Below are positions 33,957-42,545 of a DNA stretch of 64,000 bases, one piece after another. The notes beneath the pieces are model-generated. The model ran no database searches. It worked only from the letters and a program-made list of their open reading frames with translations, and was not told where the DNA came from. Numbering within the stretch: the stretch's first letter is position 1; the number at the start of each line of letters is the position of its first letter. The position numbers were made by a program, and so were the translations under genes. The stretch covers positions 1 through 64,000 of the forward strand of contig JABCZR010000019.1 in assembly GCA_013289585.1 (NCBI GenBank). The letters run 5' to 3'. Origin of the DNA: Acidobacteriota bacterium (GTDB lineage Bacteria; Acidobacteriota; Terriglobia; Acidiferrales; UBA7541).

Positions 33957-35312
33957 ATGGCCATCCGCCGCAAAACCGGTCTAATCGCAGTTGGAATCGC
34001 CGCAGCGTTCCTGCTCCTACTGATTTTCGTCCTGCCCGCGCTTCTGCGCGTGGATCACTACCGGCCCGAGGTGATTTCCTATCTGCAGGAGAAAACGGGG
34101 AAGCAAATCGAAATCGGGCGGCTGTCGCTCACGCTATTTCCCGTCTCGATTCACATTCAGGATTTCGGGGTAAAGAATCCCGCGCTTTTTCCGAAAGGCT
34201 ACATCATAAAAGTGGCTCGGATCGACGCGGAACTTGATGTTGGAGGGCTGCTGCACCGGCAGGTAAACATCAAATCATTGGTGCTCGAAGATCCGGTCAT
34301 GAATCTGACCTCCGATCCCGATGGCCCGTGGAATTTCGAAAATCCACAGGCAAAGAATTCAATGAGCAGCGTACCGCTTGGAGTGATTTCAAAGGTGCAG
34401 GTCAATCGCGGGCAGCTGATCGCCTCGAACCTTCTGCCATCCGACGCGGCGGGCCCGGTGTTCTTTGAAGCTCACGACGTTTACTGTGAAATGGAGCAGG
34501 TGAACCTGACCGGAATTATCACTCCGGGTTCCTCGACGGCGGATGGACATGGCACCGTGAAGGCGGGGCTTCTGCGTTTCGGATCCGTCGAAGTAAGAAA
34601 CCTAAACTCCAAGTTGCGACTGGAAGCGAAGCGCGCATTTTTCACCGAGGTCAAAGCAGCAATGTACGGCGGGAGCGCGACAGGAGAACTGTCCTTTGAC
34701 TTGTCTGGGAAAAATCCAAGTTTCAAAACCGACGCTCGATTGACCGGTATTAATCTCGCCCAGCTTCTGGCGGCTTTCCCGAATGGGGGCGGAAGGATGA
34801 CCGGGAAGATGGAAGGGAGCGTAAATTTATCGGGAGTCATCGGACATACGGACCGCCCGCTGGCGCAGATTCACGGGGTGGGGCATGTGACGGTGCGCAA
34901 TGGGCAGGTTCCAAGCCTGAAGCTCAACGCGAATTTGATGAAGATGGCGCACTTCAACGATCTCGGGCCGGCCAAGAATGATCCTTCCTCGTTCAACTTA
35001 ATCACCACGGATCTTGAGCTGACCAATCAGCGGATTTCCAGCAAGGTCATCGACATTGACGGCTACGGAGTCGATGTGGACGGCTCAGGGAGCGTCAGCC
35101 TGACCGGATCGGACGAGCTGGACTACCACGGGCTGGCGGAGATAACCACCAAGGAGAGTTTTTTCACCAACACCATGGCGCGGTTTTCCGGAGCCACGCT
35201 CAAAGACGGCAAGCTGCAGTTTCCCTTTCGAATCGGCGGAACGATCGATAACCCGGTATTCACCAAGGGGAAGAACGAGAAGGATGTGGACGCCGCGTCA
35301 AAGCCGCACTGA
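33957..35312 (+). CDS. AsmA-family envelope protein
   Basis: 451 residues from the ATG at 33957. N-terminal transmembrane anchor (TGLIAVGIAAAFLLLLIFVL), then the AsmA pattern VISYLQEKTGKQIEIGRLSL and SIHIQDFGVKNP at the start, and a C-terminal AsmA_2-like part (GKMEGSVNLSGVIG, VDVDGSGSVSLTGSDELDYH, LKDGKLQFPFRIGGTIDNPV). AsmA-like proteins span or line the periplasm and are implicated in lipid transport or outer-membrane assembly. An alternative TTG start at 33945 adds four residues. Confidence 0.85.
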   Translation: MAIRRKTGLIAVGIAAAFLLLLIFVLPALLRVDHYRPEVISYLQEKTGKQIEIGRLSLTLFPVSIHIQDFGVKNPALFPKGYIIKVARIDAELDVGGLLHRQVNIKSLVLEDPVMNLTSDPDGPWNFENPQAKNSMSSVPLGVISKVQVNRGQLIASNLLPSDAAGPVFFEAHDVYCEMEQVNLTGIITPGSSTADGHGTVKAGLLRFGSVEVRNLNSKLRLEAKRAFFTEVKAAMYGGSATGELSFDLSGKNPSFKTDARLTGINLAQLLAAFPNGGGRMTGKMEGSVNLSGVIGHTDRPLAQIHGVGHVTVRNGQVPSLKLNANLMKMAHFNDLGPAKNDPSSFNLITTDLELTNQRISSKVIDIDGYGVDVDGSGSVSLTGSDELDYHGLAEITTKESFFTNTMARFSGATLKDGKLQFPFRIGGTIDNPVFTKGKNEKDVDAASKPH

Positions 35313-35539
35313 ACAGGAGCATGAGGAAGTGTATGTGCGTCGCGGTGGCGGGCAAGTGGTTCAAATCGGAACAGTCAAAAGTCCTCTGGCTCTAAATACC
35401 AAGTTAGTACTACATGTGCACTTCTGAACAGAAATAGAAAACCCTCATCGCTATTCTCTCAACGAGTTAACTCCGACTAATCCCGTGGAGCAGTTGGCGC
35501 GGAAGGGAACTACTCCCCGGGATTAAGTCCAAGCCGGAA

Positions 35540-36899
35540 ATGTCTACCAGATCCGAACCCACCTCCGATCCAGCGACGCAGGTTTCTGCGTCGAATGCAC
35601 CCGAGCGCCGGCAAAATCTGGTGCGAATCCTTTTTGTAAATCGTTGCCTGGGGGATGTCGAGCGCTGCCTGCAAGAGCTCAAGCGGTTGCGATTTACGGT
35701 CAGCTCGGATGTGGTGTTGACACCAGAGCAGTTCGTCGAACGGCTCCGCGTGGACGTTTACGACACCATCGTGGCGGAGTATCCCAGCCCAAACTGGCAT
35801 GAAACGCAAGCGCTGGACATCCTGCACGAGATGAGGAAAGACATTCCGCTGGTCTTTTTGGCACACGGATTGAAGCGGGAAACTGCAGCAGAGTTTATTT
35901 TAAAAGGCGCGGCCGATTGCATTGAACTGGATAGCATTGGCCACCTGCCCGTGGCGGTTCACCGAGCTCTGGAAGAGAAGACGCTGCGCAATCAGCGAGA
36001 ACGAGCAGAAAAAGAGTTACGGCGGTCAGAGGCGCGCTATCGTGCGCTGGCAGGAAATCTAAGCTTCGGGATTTGCCGCTGCAGCCGCGAAGGAAGATTT
36101 CTGGAAGTGAATGAGGCCATGATGAGAATGCTCGGGTATGAGTCCAAGGAAGAACTGCTGGCGAAAAACCTGATGGAAGATATTATTCAAGACCCTGCGC
36201 GCAGAAGCAAAATTGCTGGGTCAATCAAGCGTAATTGTACCTGTGGATCCGGTCGAGATCGAATGGAAACGCAAGGACCATGTGGTGCTGAAGGTGCGGT
36301 TGAGCGGTCGAGAAGTGCAAGGCGAGCCGAGCGATTTGGGCGCCTATGAGGTGATTGCAGAGAACATCACCCAGCAGCGAGAGCTGGAGGATCATCTGCG
36401 GCGGCAGGCGGCCAGCGATCCGCTAACAGGACTTGCAAATTATCGCCACCTGGTGGACGTGATCGATTCGGAGATCAAACGAAGCAAGCGCACCAACCGG
36501 GAGTTTGCGTTGCTGTTCTTTGACGTGGACGGATTGAAACAGATCAACGACCGGCACGGACACATGGTAGGAAGCCAGGCGCTTTGCCGGCTCGCGGATG
36601 TTCTGTCTTCCTGCTGCCGGGACATTGACACGTCCGCGCGGTTCGGCGGCGACGAATTTGCATTGGTCTTGCCGGAAACGGATGCGGCGGCGGCCAATCG
36701 CGTGGCGCAGCGCATTTGCGAAAACTTCGCCAATGACGGCAAGGGGCCAAAGGTATCCGTAAGTTTCGGTGTGTCGGTCTATCCGGAGAACGGCGACTCG
36801 ATTGAAAGCCTGCTGTGTGAAGCGGATTCCGGGCTGTATTCGAGGAAACTGCAAAGACTGCTGCCTGCTAGGTCCCAGCCCGCTGTCACGGGGCAGTAA
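35540..36899 (+). pseudogene. Receiver-PAS-GGDEF diguanylate cyclase, single frameshift
   Basis: The first frame (35540 on) encodes a receiver-like domain (VRILFVNRCLGDVERCLQEL ... VFLAHGLKRETAAEFILKGA) and the start of a PAS domain (RMLGYESKEELLAKNLMED). At the AAAA run 36209-36212 the frame shifts; removing one A restores ...SKLLGQSSVIVPVDPVEIEW, continuing to a full GGDEF domain with RFGGDEFALVLPETD near the C-terminus. The receiver site where Asp is expected reads VAEYPSPNW, so phosphorylation looks unlikely. As sequenced, the sensory and catalytic halves are separate; the second part has an in-frame TTG at 36213 but no convincing ribosome-binding site. A sequencing error in the A-run is a real alternative. 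Confidence 0.75.
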
Positions 36900-37045
36900 T
36901 TAGTTGGCGCAGTTCCATGAAGTTCCCGTCCGTTGTGGTTTGCTAAAAGCGTTGTATGCCGCAGGAATAGGGAGGAATGAAACTTACTTCTATTTCTGTA
37001 CCAAATTGAACGGAATGTCTTGAGGTTCGATGCCACCATGGGGTT
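36900..37045. other. Intergenic, nothing recognised
   Basis: Together with 37202-37405 this makes up about 500 bases around one possible small ORF. No repeat family member or RNA gene is visible. Confidence 0.3.
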
Positions 37046-37201
37046 ATGCGTAAAAAGAAAGCCACGCTGGAAACGGGGCGGGCTACATTGGCCCGTGTCA
37101 GGAAAGAGATGGCCAGGCCGCGGGTGGCCAAGTCCGCGCGTCGTCCTGCCCGCGTGGGGAAGCGGCAAGAGCCTCACCTGGGCGGCAGAGAGGTTGTCTA
37201 A
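37046..37201 (+). CDS. Possible small basic protein, 51 residues
   Basis: MRKKKATLETGRATLARVRK, then EMARPRVAKSARRPARVGKR and a short tail. It is strongly Arg/Lys/Ala-rich, like nucleic-acid-binding tails. The ribosome-binding site is weak and overlapping frames are also open, so this is a candidate only. Confidence 0.3.
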   Translation: MRKKKATLETGRATLARVRKEMARPRVAKSARRPARVGKRQEPHLGGREVV

Positions 37202-37405
37202 GCTATTGCATTGAAAAAGGATAGTGTCAGAAATGCGCTCGTAATCTGGAGTTGAGGTCCTTTGTAGGCCTACCCGCGAATAAGTTTTTCCCGCCGATTT
37301 TTTCTGAAACGTTCAACCCCCAATTGACACTATGCTGATGTCACCCTTGCATTGTTTGAGCAGCGCGGTTAAGACCCCCCAGGCCAGACCGCACGGAGAC
37401 CCGCC

Positions 37406-37780
37406 TTGTCCCAGAGCAGTTCCCCTTCGCGTAGATTGTCCACGCGTGTCGCGGCGCCGGAGGACGTGTGGGTCTACTGGCAATGCAACGGACGTGAGGA
37501 CGTTTCGCACGTTCGGGACATGAGTCTGGGCGGGCTGTTCCTTGAGACGGAAAAGCCCAAAGCTCCCGGTATAACAGCCAAACTTCATTTTCTTGTGAAA
37601 GAGGGACAGATCAGGGCTGATACGGTGGTGCGATATTCCGTACCCGGTGTTGGGCTGGGATTAAAATTCCTGGCCGTGAGCGAGCAAGACCGGCCGCAGC
37701 TGGCGGCGCTCCTAACGCGGCTGCGAGGTTTGTCACATTCCTTAGCACGCGCGATGCGTTCAGAGGCAAGACCTTCCTAG
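37406..37780 (+). CDS. PilZ-domain protein
   Basis: 124 residues from a TTG at 37406 with GGAG nine bases upstream. PilZ motif: SRRLSTRVAAPEDVWVYW (arginines) and VRDMSLGGLFLETEKP (DxSxxG), followed by VVRYSVPGVGLGLKFL. Second stand-alone PilZ protein in the window, 0.5 kb behind the GGDEF gene, consistent with a local c-di-GMP output. Confidence 0.82.
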   Translation: MSQSSSPSRRLSTRVAAPEDVWVYWQCNGREDVSHVRDMSLGGLFLETEKPKAPGITAKLHFLVKEGQIRADTVVRYSVPGVGLGLKFLAVSEQDRPQLAALLTRLRGLSHSLARAMRSEARPS

Positions 37781-38073
37781 CGCCTCGTCGGTTGCGGAGA
37801 CCAAAGTTCGGGAGTCATGAGTTCCACGGCTTCCTTGGAGCGGCGTACGGGAACGAATTCGAAGTCCACGAGGTCGCGCCAGTGGGCAGCCCACTGGTCC
37901 AGCAGTTTTGCGTCACCGCAGTCCATTAATTGAAAACAGCGATCGAAATTCGTTTCCACCCAACTCTCCACGTAGACGAGACCTTCCGGCGCCATTCTTC
38001 CGCGTTCGCGGAAGCGGCGATAGACCGCTTTGGCATCGCGATTTTTGAAGTGTTCGATGACCATATAGAGCAT
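37777..38073 (-). CDS. DUF3303-like small protein
   Basis: 98 residues from the ATG at 38073: MLYMVIEHFKNRDAKAVYRR, VYVESWVETNFDRCFQLMDC and FVPVRRSKEAVE. This is the ferredoxin-like fold of DUF3303. The ORF remains open upstream to 38823, but that region is the antisense of a real acetyltransferase gene. It overlaps the PilZ stop by four bases, tail to tail. Confidence 0.75.
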   Translation of the reverse strand: MLYMVIEHFKNRDAKAVYRRFRERGRMAPEGLVYVESWVETNFDRCFQLMDCGDAKLLDQWAAHWRDLVDFEFVPVRRSKEAVELMTPELWSPQPTRR

Positions 38074-38226
38074 GCCGGTGCGCCTCCTCGGGAGTGCGGG
38101 ATCACTGTGAGAAGCACCAAACATACCAGAGCGAAGCCCGCGATTCGTTCGAAAGACGAAAGAACGCGGAGAGCGGTAGAATTCGAACACAAGCAGACAG
38201 CTTCTTTGGTCTGGAGCCAAAGAATT

Positions 38227-38811
38227 ATGGAGAGAAAAATTCTGCTCCGCCTTGCGGTACCTTCGGATATTCCGGTGCTGCGCGCACTGATCGACGCTTC
38301 GGTGCGCGGTTTGCAGGCGGAGGACTATTCGGGGGCGCAGATCGAGGGAGCGCTGAAAACCGTGTTCGGAGTGGATAGCCAGCTGATCGCGGACGGAACG
38401 TATATCGTGGCGGAAGCCCCGCTTGATGGAGTCGAGCGCCCAGACGGGAAGGATTCGAAAACAAAAGCAGTAATAGTAGGCTGCGGCGGCTGGAGCAAGC
38501 GCAAAACATTGTATGGCAGCGACCACTGGACGGGGAGAGAAGACGAACTTCTGGACCCGCGCTGCGACGCGGCAAAAATTCGCGCGTTCTTCATTCATCC
38601 GAAATGGGCGCGGCGCGGCATCGGCAGCATGATTCTGGAGGCTTGCGAAGCCGCGGCAAAGGCAGCGGGGTTTACGCGTTACGAGATGGGCGCGACGCTG
38701 ACAGGGGCAAAGCTCTTCGGCGTCAAAGGGTACGTCGCGGTAAGACGCATCGAGATTCCACTGGTGAACGGCGAGCGACTTCCCGTCATCCACATGGAAA
38801 AGCGGGTGTAG
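38227..38811 (+). CDS. GNAT-family N-acetyltransferase
   Basis: 194 residues from the ATG at 38227. GNAT features: LRLAVPSDIPVLRALIDASV (strand/helix 1), IRAFFIHPKWARRGIGSMIL, the acetyl-CoA pyrophosphate loop with RRGIGS, and CEAAAKAAGFTRYEMGATLT. Substrate unknown. The longer frame from 37930 is antisense to the DUF3303-like gene and is not used. Confidence 0.85.
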   Translation: MERKILLRLAVPSDIPVLRALIDASVRGLQAEDYSGAQIEGALKTVFGVDSQLIADGTYIVAEAPLDGVERPDGKDSKTKAVIVGCGGWSKRKTLYGSDHWTGREDELLDPRCDAAKIRAFFIHPKWARRGIGSMILEACEAAAKAAGFTRYEMGATLTGAKLFGVKGYVAVRRIEIPLVNGERLPVIHMEKRV

Positions 38812-38873
38812 GCATTGCCCCAACCTGGGATTTGGCGGCCCGATTCACCTCAATTTCATTTATTCATCGAATT

Positions 38874-41234
38874 TCAGTGCCAAGGGATGGGGACTTCGAG
38901 TTCCCATTCGCGGCCCATGTTGTTGTCGGTGATCAGCCGTTCGCGACCGTAGTGCGCGCGCAAAGAGTCCGTACCTTCCAGGCCAAACTGCGCGGGCGGA
39001 AGGTTGATGCTGTTGGCGAATTGATAGTACGCGGCGAGGGTATGTTGAGCGACGGGATCGGCGGGATCGAAAAGGTACTTATTGTCGATCTTGTATTGGC
39101 GGAGAGTCTCGATCCACCGGGAAGTGGCGACTTCCAGGGGTGAATCACTGACAGCCATAAAATTGATGACGCGGATGCCGTAGCGAAAAACGTGCAGAGC
39201 GGTGGCAATGGCGTCGGCGGACTCCGTGGTATTGAAGTAGTAGACGCCGCCGGGATTCAGGTGAGTGCGAGCCATGGTGAAATATTCGACGGAGAGAAGG
39301 CCGGAGCCATGATCGCGCCAGAAATAAGTGTTATTGGAGATGATCACGTCATAGCGGGCCTGGGGATGGGCGATCAGCCAACGGCGGCCATCGTCAATGT
39401 AAATGTGAACTTTCGGATTCTGGAGGAACGAACTTACGACGGGATATTGCGGGATGAGTTTAAGATAACCGGGGTTTATTTCTACAACGTCGAGGGATTC
39501 GACCTGGGGATGATTGGCAAAAACCTGTCCCCAGGAGCCGGAAGCGAGCCCAATCATGAGGATGCGCTTGGGAGCCGGATGTATGGCGCTGAGAATCAGA
39601 GGACGAATGATGAGATTCGAATCATGGCTGGGATCGATGCGGAAGTAACCGTCGTAAACGCCGCCGCTAAAAACGGCGTCCGCTTTGGTAACGCAAACTA
39701 CCCCGTTCCGGTTTTCCACGGTACGAGCGAAACCGGTGGTCGCATCCATGCGGTTTCCAAAGGTTAGTTTTTCATAGAGCGAGTCAAAGCTCAGGGATGC
39801 AATCGGAACGGCGATGAGCGCCGCCACGAAAAGCGCGGTCGCCCACGCCGGAGGAAATCGGGAGCCCTGCCGGCCGAGAAAAAGAACCGTGCCCCCGGTC
39901 AGCACCGTCAAGAGACCAAGCTGCAAGGAGATTTGGCGCAGCCCGAAATACTGCATGAGAACGAATCCGATCCCCAGGCTCCCCAAGACGGAACCGAGAA
40001 TATTCGAGACGTAGATCAGGCTGACGCCGCCGCCGGCCTTTTCATCCGCGGAAACGGAGAGCTGGCACAAGAGTGGGAGCACGGAACCCAGCATTCCCGC
40101 GGTGAGAAAGAAAACTGGCGCGGGAGTGAGGAACGGCAGGTTGTGAATTCTTGCTGCGGCGACCAGGGCCGGCAGGTGTGCGGAGACTGCTCCGGCCAGA
40201 ACCATGAGGACGCCGATGAGGCGCGCAACGGTTTGGGGATTCGAATTGTGCGTCAGCTTTTCGGAAAGAAAAGATCCTGCAGCGACGCCGGCGAGAAAGG
40301 TTGCGAGCAAAAGCGCAAAGGCCGGGGCGCGATCCGCGGAGGCCACGGCGAAAACGCGGAACCAGGCGATCTCCAGTCCGAGAGCGATGAAACCCGAGAG
40401 TCCAGCGAGGAGCATGGCCAGGGGAAGCTTGATGGGAGAATCGCCGCGGATGGCGAGTTGTGGCGCGGGTACGGCAGCGCCCCATGTAGTTCCAGGGCGT
40501 CGTCCATAGAGGTAGGCCACGGCGCCTACCAGAGTGTTGAGGCACGCGGCAATCGAAACCGAGCCGGCTTGGCCAAATTCGCGAAGCAAATAGACGGCGC
40601 AAAGGTAGCAGGCGATGGCGGAGCCTAGCGTATTCACGAAATACAGTTGAGAAACCGAGGCGCCCACTCGGCCAGACCGGCGGACAAGATGCTCGACGAG
40701 GATCGGAAGCGTCGCGCCCATCAGCACGGTGGGCAACAGCAAGAGCCCGAAGCTGAAGATGATAACGGATACCAGATTCCCGCCCGCCGTGTATGCGGCA
40801 GCCCAGCGAAAAATGTGGAGAGAAGAGAGGCCAAAAACGGCGATGCCCAGCTCCGCCAGGCCAAAAATCAAAATCCCGTTGCGAGGAAAGCGCGCCGAGA
40901 GCCAGCCGCCGGCAAGACTGCCGAGTCCCAGGCCAAGCATGAAAGCACTCACGACCACCGCCACGGACTCTGCATTCACCCCGTAGATGGAAAATAAGAC
41001 GCGCTGCCAGACGACCTGATAGATCAACGCGGGCATTCCGGAGCACAAGAACAGCGCACTGAGGAGAAGGTTCTCCCACTTCTGTTCGCTGCGATCAAAA
41101 TAGAAGGCAGCGGCGAGAAAAAGAAACACGTCGAACAGCAGCAGGAGCAAAACCGGTCCGAGGATCATGATTCTCCCGAGAAAGAGCAGGGCCATGATGC
41201 GAGCCCTGAACAGTATGGCTTCATACGAGCGCAA
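38874..41234 (-). CDS. Polytopic membrane protein with spermidine-synthase-like methyltransferase-fold domain
   Basis: 786 residues. The first ~510 are hydrophobic, about 14 helices with MFS-like stretches (GMPALIYQVVWQRVLFSIYG; SAFMLGLGLGSLAGGWLSAR; VLMGATLPILVEHLVRRSG). Residues ~530-760 resemble spermidine/spermine synthase: RILMIGLASGSWGQVFANHP, VESLDVVEINPGYLKLIPQY, VHIYIDDGRRWL and YDVIISNNTYFW. The last motif differs from the SpeE catalytic D(S/T)xD, so polyamine synthesis is doubtful. Membrane-fused versions are common in Acidobacteria, usually without a known substrate. Confidence 0.85.
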   Translation of the reverse strand: MRSYEAILFRARIMALLFLGRIMILGPVLLLLLFDVFLFLAAAFYFDRSEQKWENLLLSALFLCSGMPALIYQVVWQRVLFSIYGVNAESVAVVVSAFMLGLGLGSLAGGWLSARFPRNGILIFGLAELGIAVFGLSSLHIFRWAAAYTAGGNLVSVIIFSFGLLLLPTVLMGATLPILVEHLVRRSGRVGASVSQLYFVNTLGSAIACYLCAVYLLREFGQAGSVSIAACLNTLVGAVAYLYGRRPGTTWGAAVPAPQLAIRGDSPIKLPLAMLLAGLSGFIALGLEIAWFRVFAVASADRAPAFALLLATFLAGVAAGSFLSEKLTHNSNPQTVARLIGVLMVLAGAVSAHLPALVAAARIHNLPFLTPAPVFFLTAGMLGSVLPLLCQLSVSADEKAGGGVSLIYVSNILGSVLGSLGIGFVLMQYFGLRQISLQLGLLTVLTGGTVLFLGRQGSRFPPAWATALFVAALIAVPIASLSFDSLYEKLTFGNRMDATTGFARTVENRNGVVCVTKADAVFSGGVYDGYFRIDPSHDSNLIIRPLILSAIHPAPKRILMIGLASGSWGQVFANHPQVESLDVVEINPGYLKLIPQYPVVSSFLQNPKVHIYIDDGRRWLIAHPQARYDVIISNNTYFWRDHGSGLLSVEYFTMARTHLNPGGVYYFNTTESADAIATALHVFRYGIRVINFMAVSDSPLEVATSRWIETLRQYKIDNKYLFDPADPVAQHTLAAYYQFANSINLPPAQFGLEGTDSLRAHYGRERLITDNNMGREWELEVPIPWH

Positions 41235-41402
41235 GGGGCTGTGGAATACGGCAAGGCTTGTCGAATGATTTATTGCCGTTGGGGCAAGGCTCAGAAAAAC
41301 AGAACTGCTGGAGGCCTCCGGTGGGCAAAAGCGTTCAAAAATGTTTCGAGAAACTTGCCTGATTCGGACACACGTAGGCCGGGGCAGGTATAATGCCGGG
41401 CG

Positions 41403-42245
41403 ATGAATCCAGTGGTGAGTTTTTTTCGGCGGTTATATGGCACTTTGGCGCGCGTATTTCCGCGCTGCGGCATGATTTCACAGGCGATAGCCTTCAACCT
41501 GTTTCTGGCGTTCTTCCCGACACTGCTGGTAGTGGTGGCGCTGGCGACGAGCCGGATCGGCGGAAAGACGAGCCTGCTGGATCTGATCACGGATCTGACG
41601 CAGTTTCTCCCGCCGGGCAGCCAGACGATCGTTTCTGAATTTCTGGTGAAACGCGGGCCGGAGGCGTGGAAGATCGCGGCGGTGGGCTGGGCGGGGATGC
41701 TGCTTGCCGGTTCGCAGGTGATGAAGCTGGTGATGGAAGGCATTCACATCATCTATGGGGACAAGGAAAAGATCGGTTTTCTGCATCGCCAAATCCGAGG
41801 CCTGATGCTCCTGCTGGTGACCATCGCGCCGCTGCTGGGAGCGGCGATTATCGGCGTCCTTGGCAGGCCGATTCGCCGGTGGTTAGCTCATGAATTCGGC
41901 CAACAGACATTGCCCCAAAGCTGGTGGACGATCTTTTTTCCGGTGGCGGCCATTGTGCTGGCGATGATGGCGCTGACGGTGATTTATCGAGTGGCGCGGC
42001 CGGGGGAAGACAGCCTGAGAAACGTGCTCCCGGGCGCTACAGTAGCGACGCTGCTTTGGTGGCTGGTGAACGTGTTTTTCGGAATCTATGTGCGGCGCGT
42101 GCCGTACAATGTCGTGTACGGCGGGCTGGCAGCGGTGATCGGCTTGATCATCTGGATGCAAATCTCCGCGATGATTATTTTTCTTGGCGCGGGGTGGAAT
42201 GCGGAGCTGGCGGAGAGCCGAAGGGCAGCGCGGACAAATGGATGA
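41403..42245 (+). CDS. YihY/BrkB-family membrane protein
   Basis: 280 residues, six or so helices, with the family pattern ISQAIAFNLFLAFFPTLLVV at the start and PGATVATLLWWLVNVFFGIYV, VYGGLAAVIGLIIWMQISAM at the end. Once annotated as ribonuclease BN, the family is now considered a membrane protein of unknown role. The following small gene starts inside its stop codon region (ATGGATGA), so they are coupled. Confidence 0.88.
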   Translation: MNPVVSFFRRLYGTLARVFPRCGMISQAIAFNLFLAFFPTLLVVVALATSRIGGKTSLLDLITDLTQFLPPGSQTIVSEFLVKRGPEAWKIAAVGWAGMLLAGSQVMKLVMEGIHIIYGDKEKIGFLHRQIRGLMLLLVTIAPLLGAAIIGVLGRPIRRWLAHEFGQQTLPQSWWTIFFPVAAIVLAMMALTVIYRVARPGEDSLRNVLPGATVATLLWWLVNVFFGIYVRRVPYNVVYGGLAAVIGLIIWMQISAMIIFLGAGWNAELAESRRAARTNG

Positions 42246-42489
42246 ACTGGTCGTGCGTGTGGAATGTTACGCGGGGTACAAAGGGGATGAGCGTCCCCTG
42301 CGCGTGCACCTTGGTACCAACGCCCTGGAAGTCGTGAACGTCGAGGATCGCTGGTATTCGCCGGGCGCAACTTATTTCCGCATCGCGGTGGAGGGCGGCG
42401 ACCGCTACGTTTTGCGCCACGAAGAAGCCCAGGATGTCTGGAGCCTGAGCGCATTCCGCGCGGAAACCAGGCAAGCCCGCACACGTTGA
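42238..42489 (+). CDS. Small conserved protein coupled to the YihY gene
   Basis: 83 residues from the ATG at 42238, overlapping the previous stop by eight bases. MDELVVRVECYAGYKGDERP, then RVHLGTNALEVVNVEDRWYS and a beta-strand tail. Predicted small beta-rich protein; no function known to me. Similar ORFs occur in related genomes as short hypothetical proteins. Confidence 0.65.
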   Translation: MDELVVRVECYAGYKGDERPLRVHLGTNALEVVNVEDRWYSPGATYFRIAVEGGDRYVLRHEEAQDVWSLSAFRAETRQARTR

Positions 42490-42545
42490 CACGCCGCTCC
42501 ATTGGAACTAGATTGAGTCAAAGCTGACGGAGTGGAGGATTAACT

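Noticed and set aside
38064-38823. N-terminal extension of the DUF3303-like gene
   Set aside because: It is antisense to the GNAT gene; the family begins at MLYMVIEHF.
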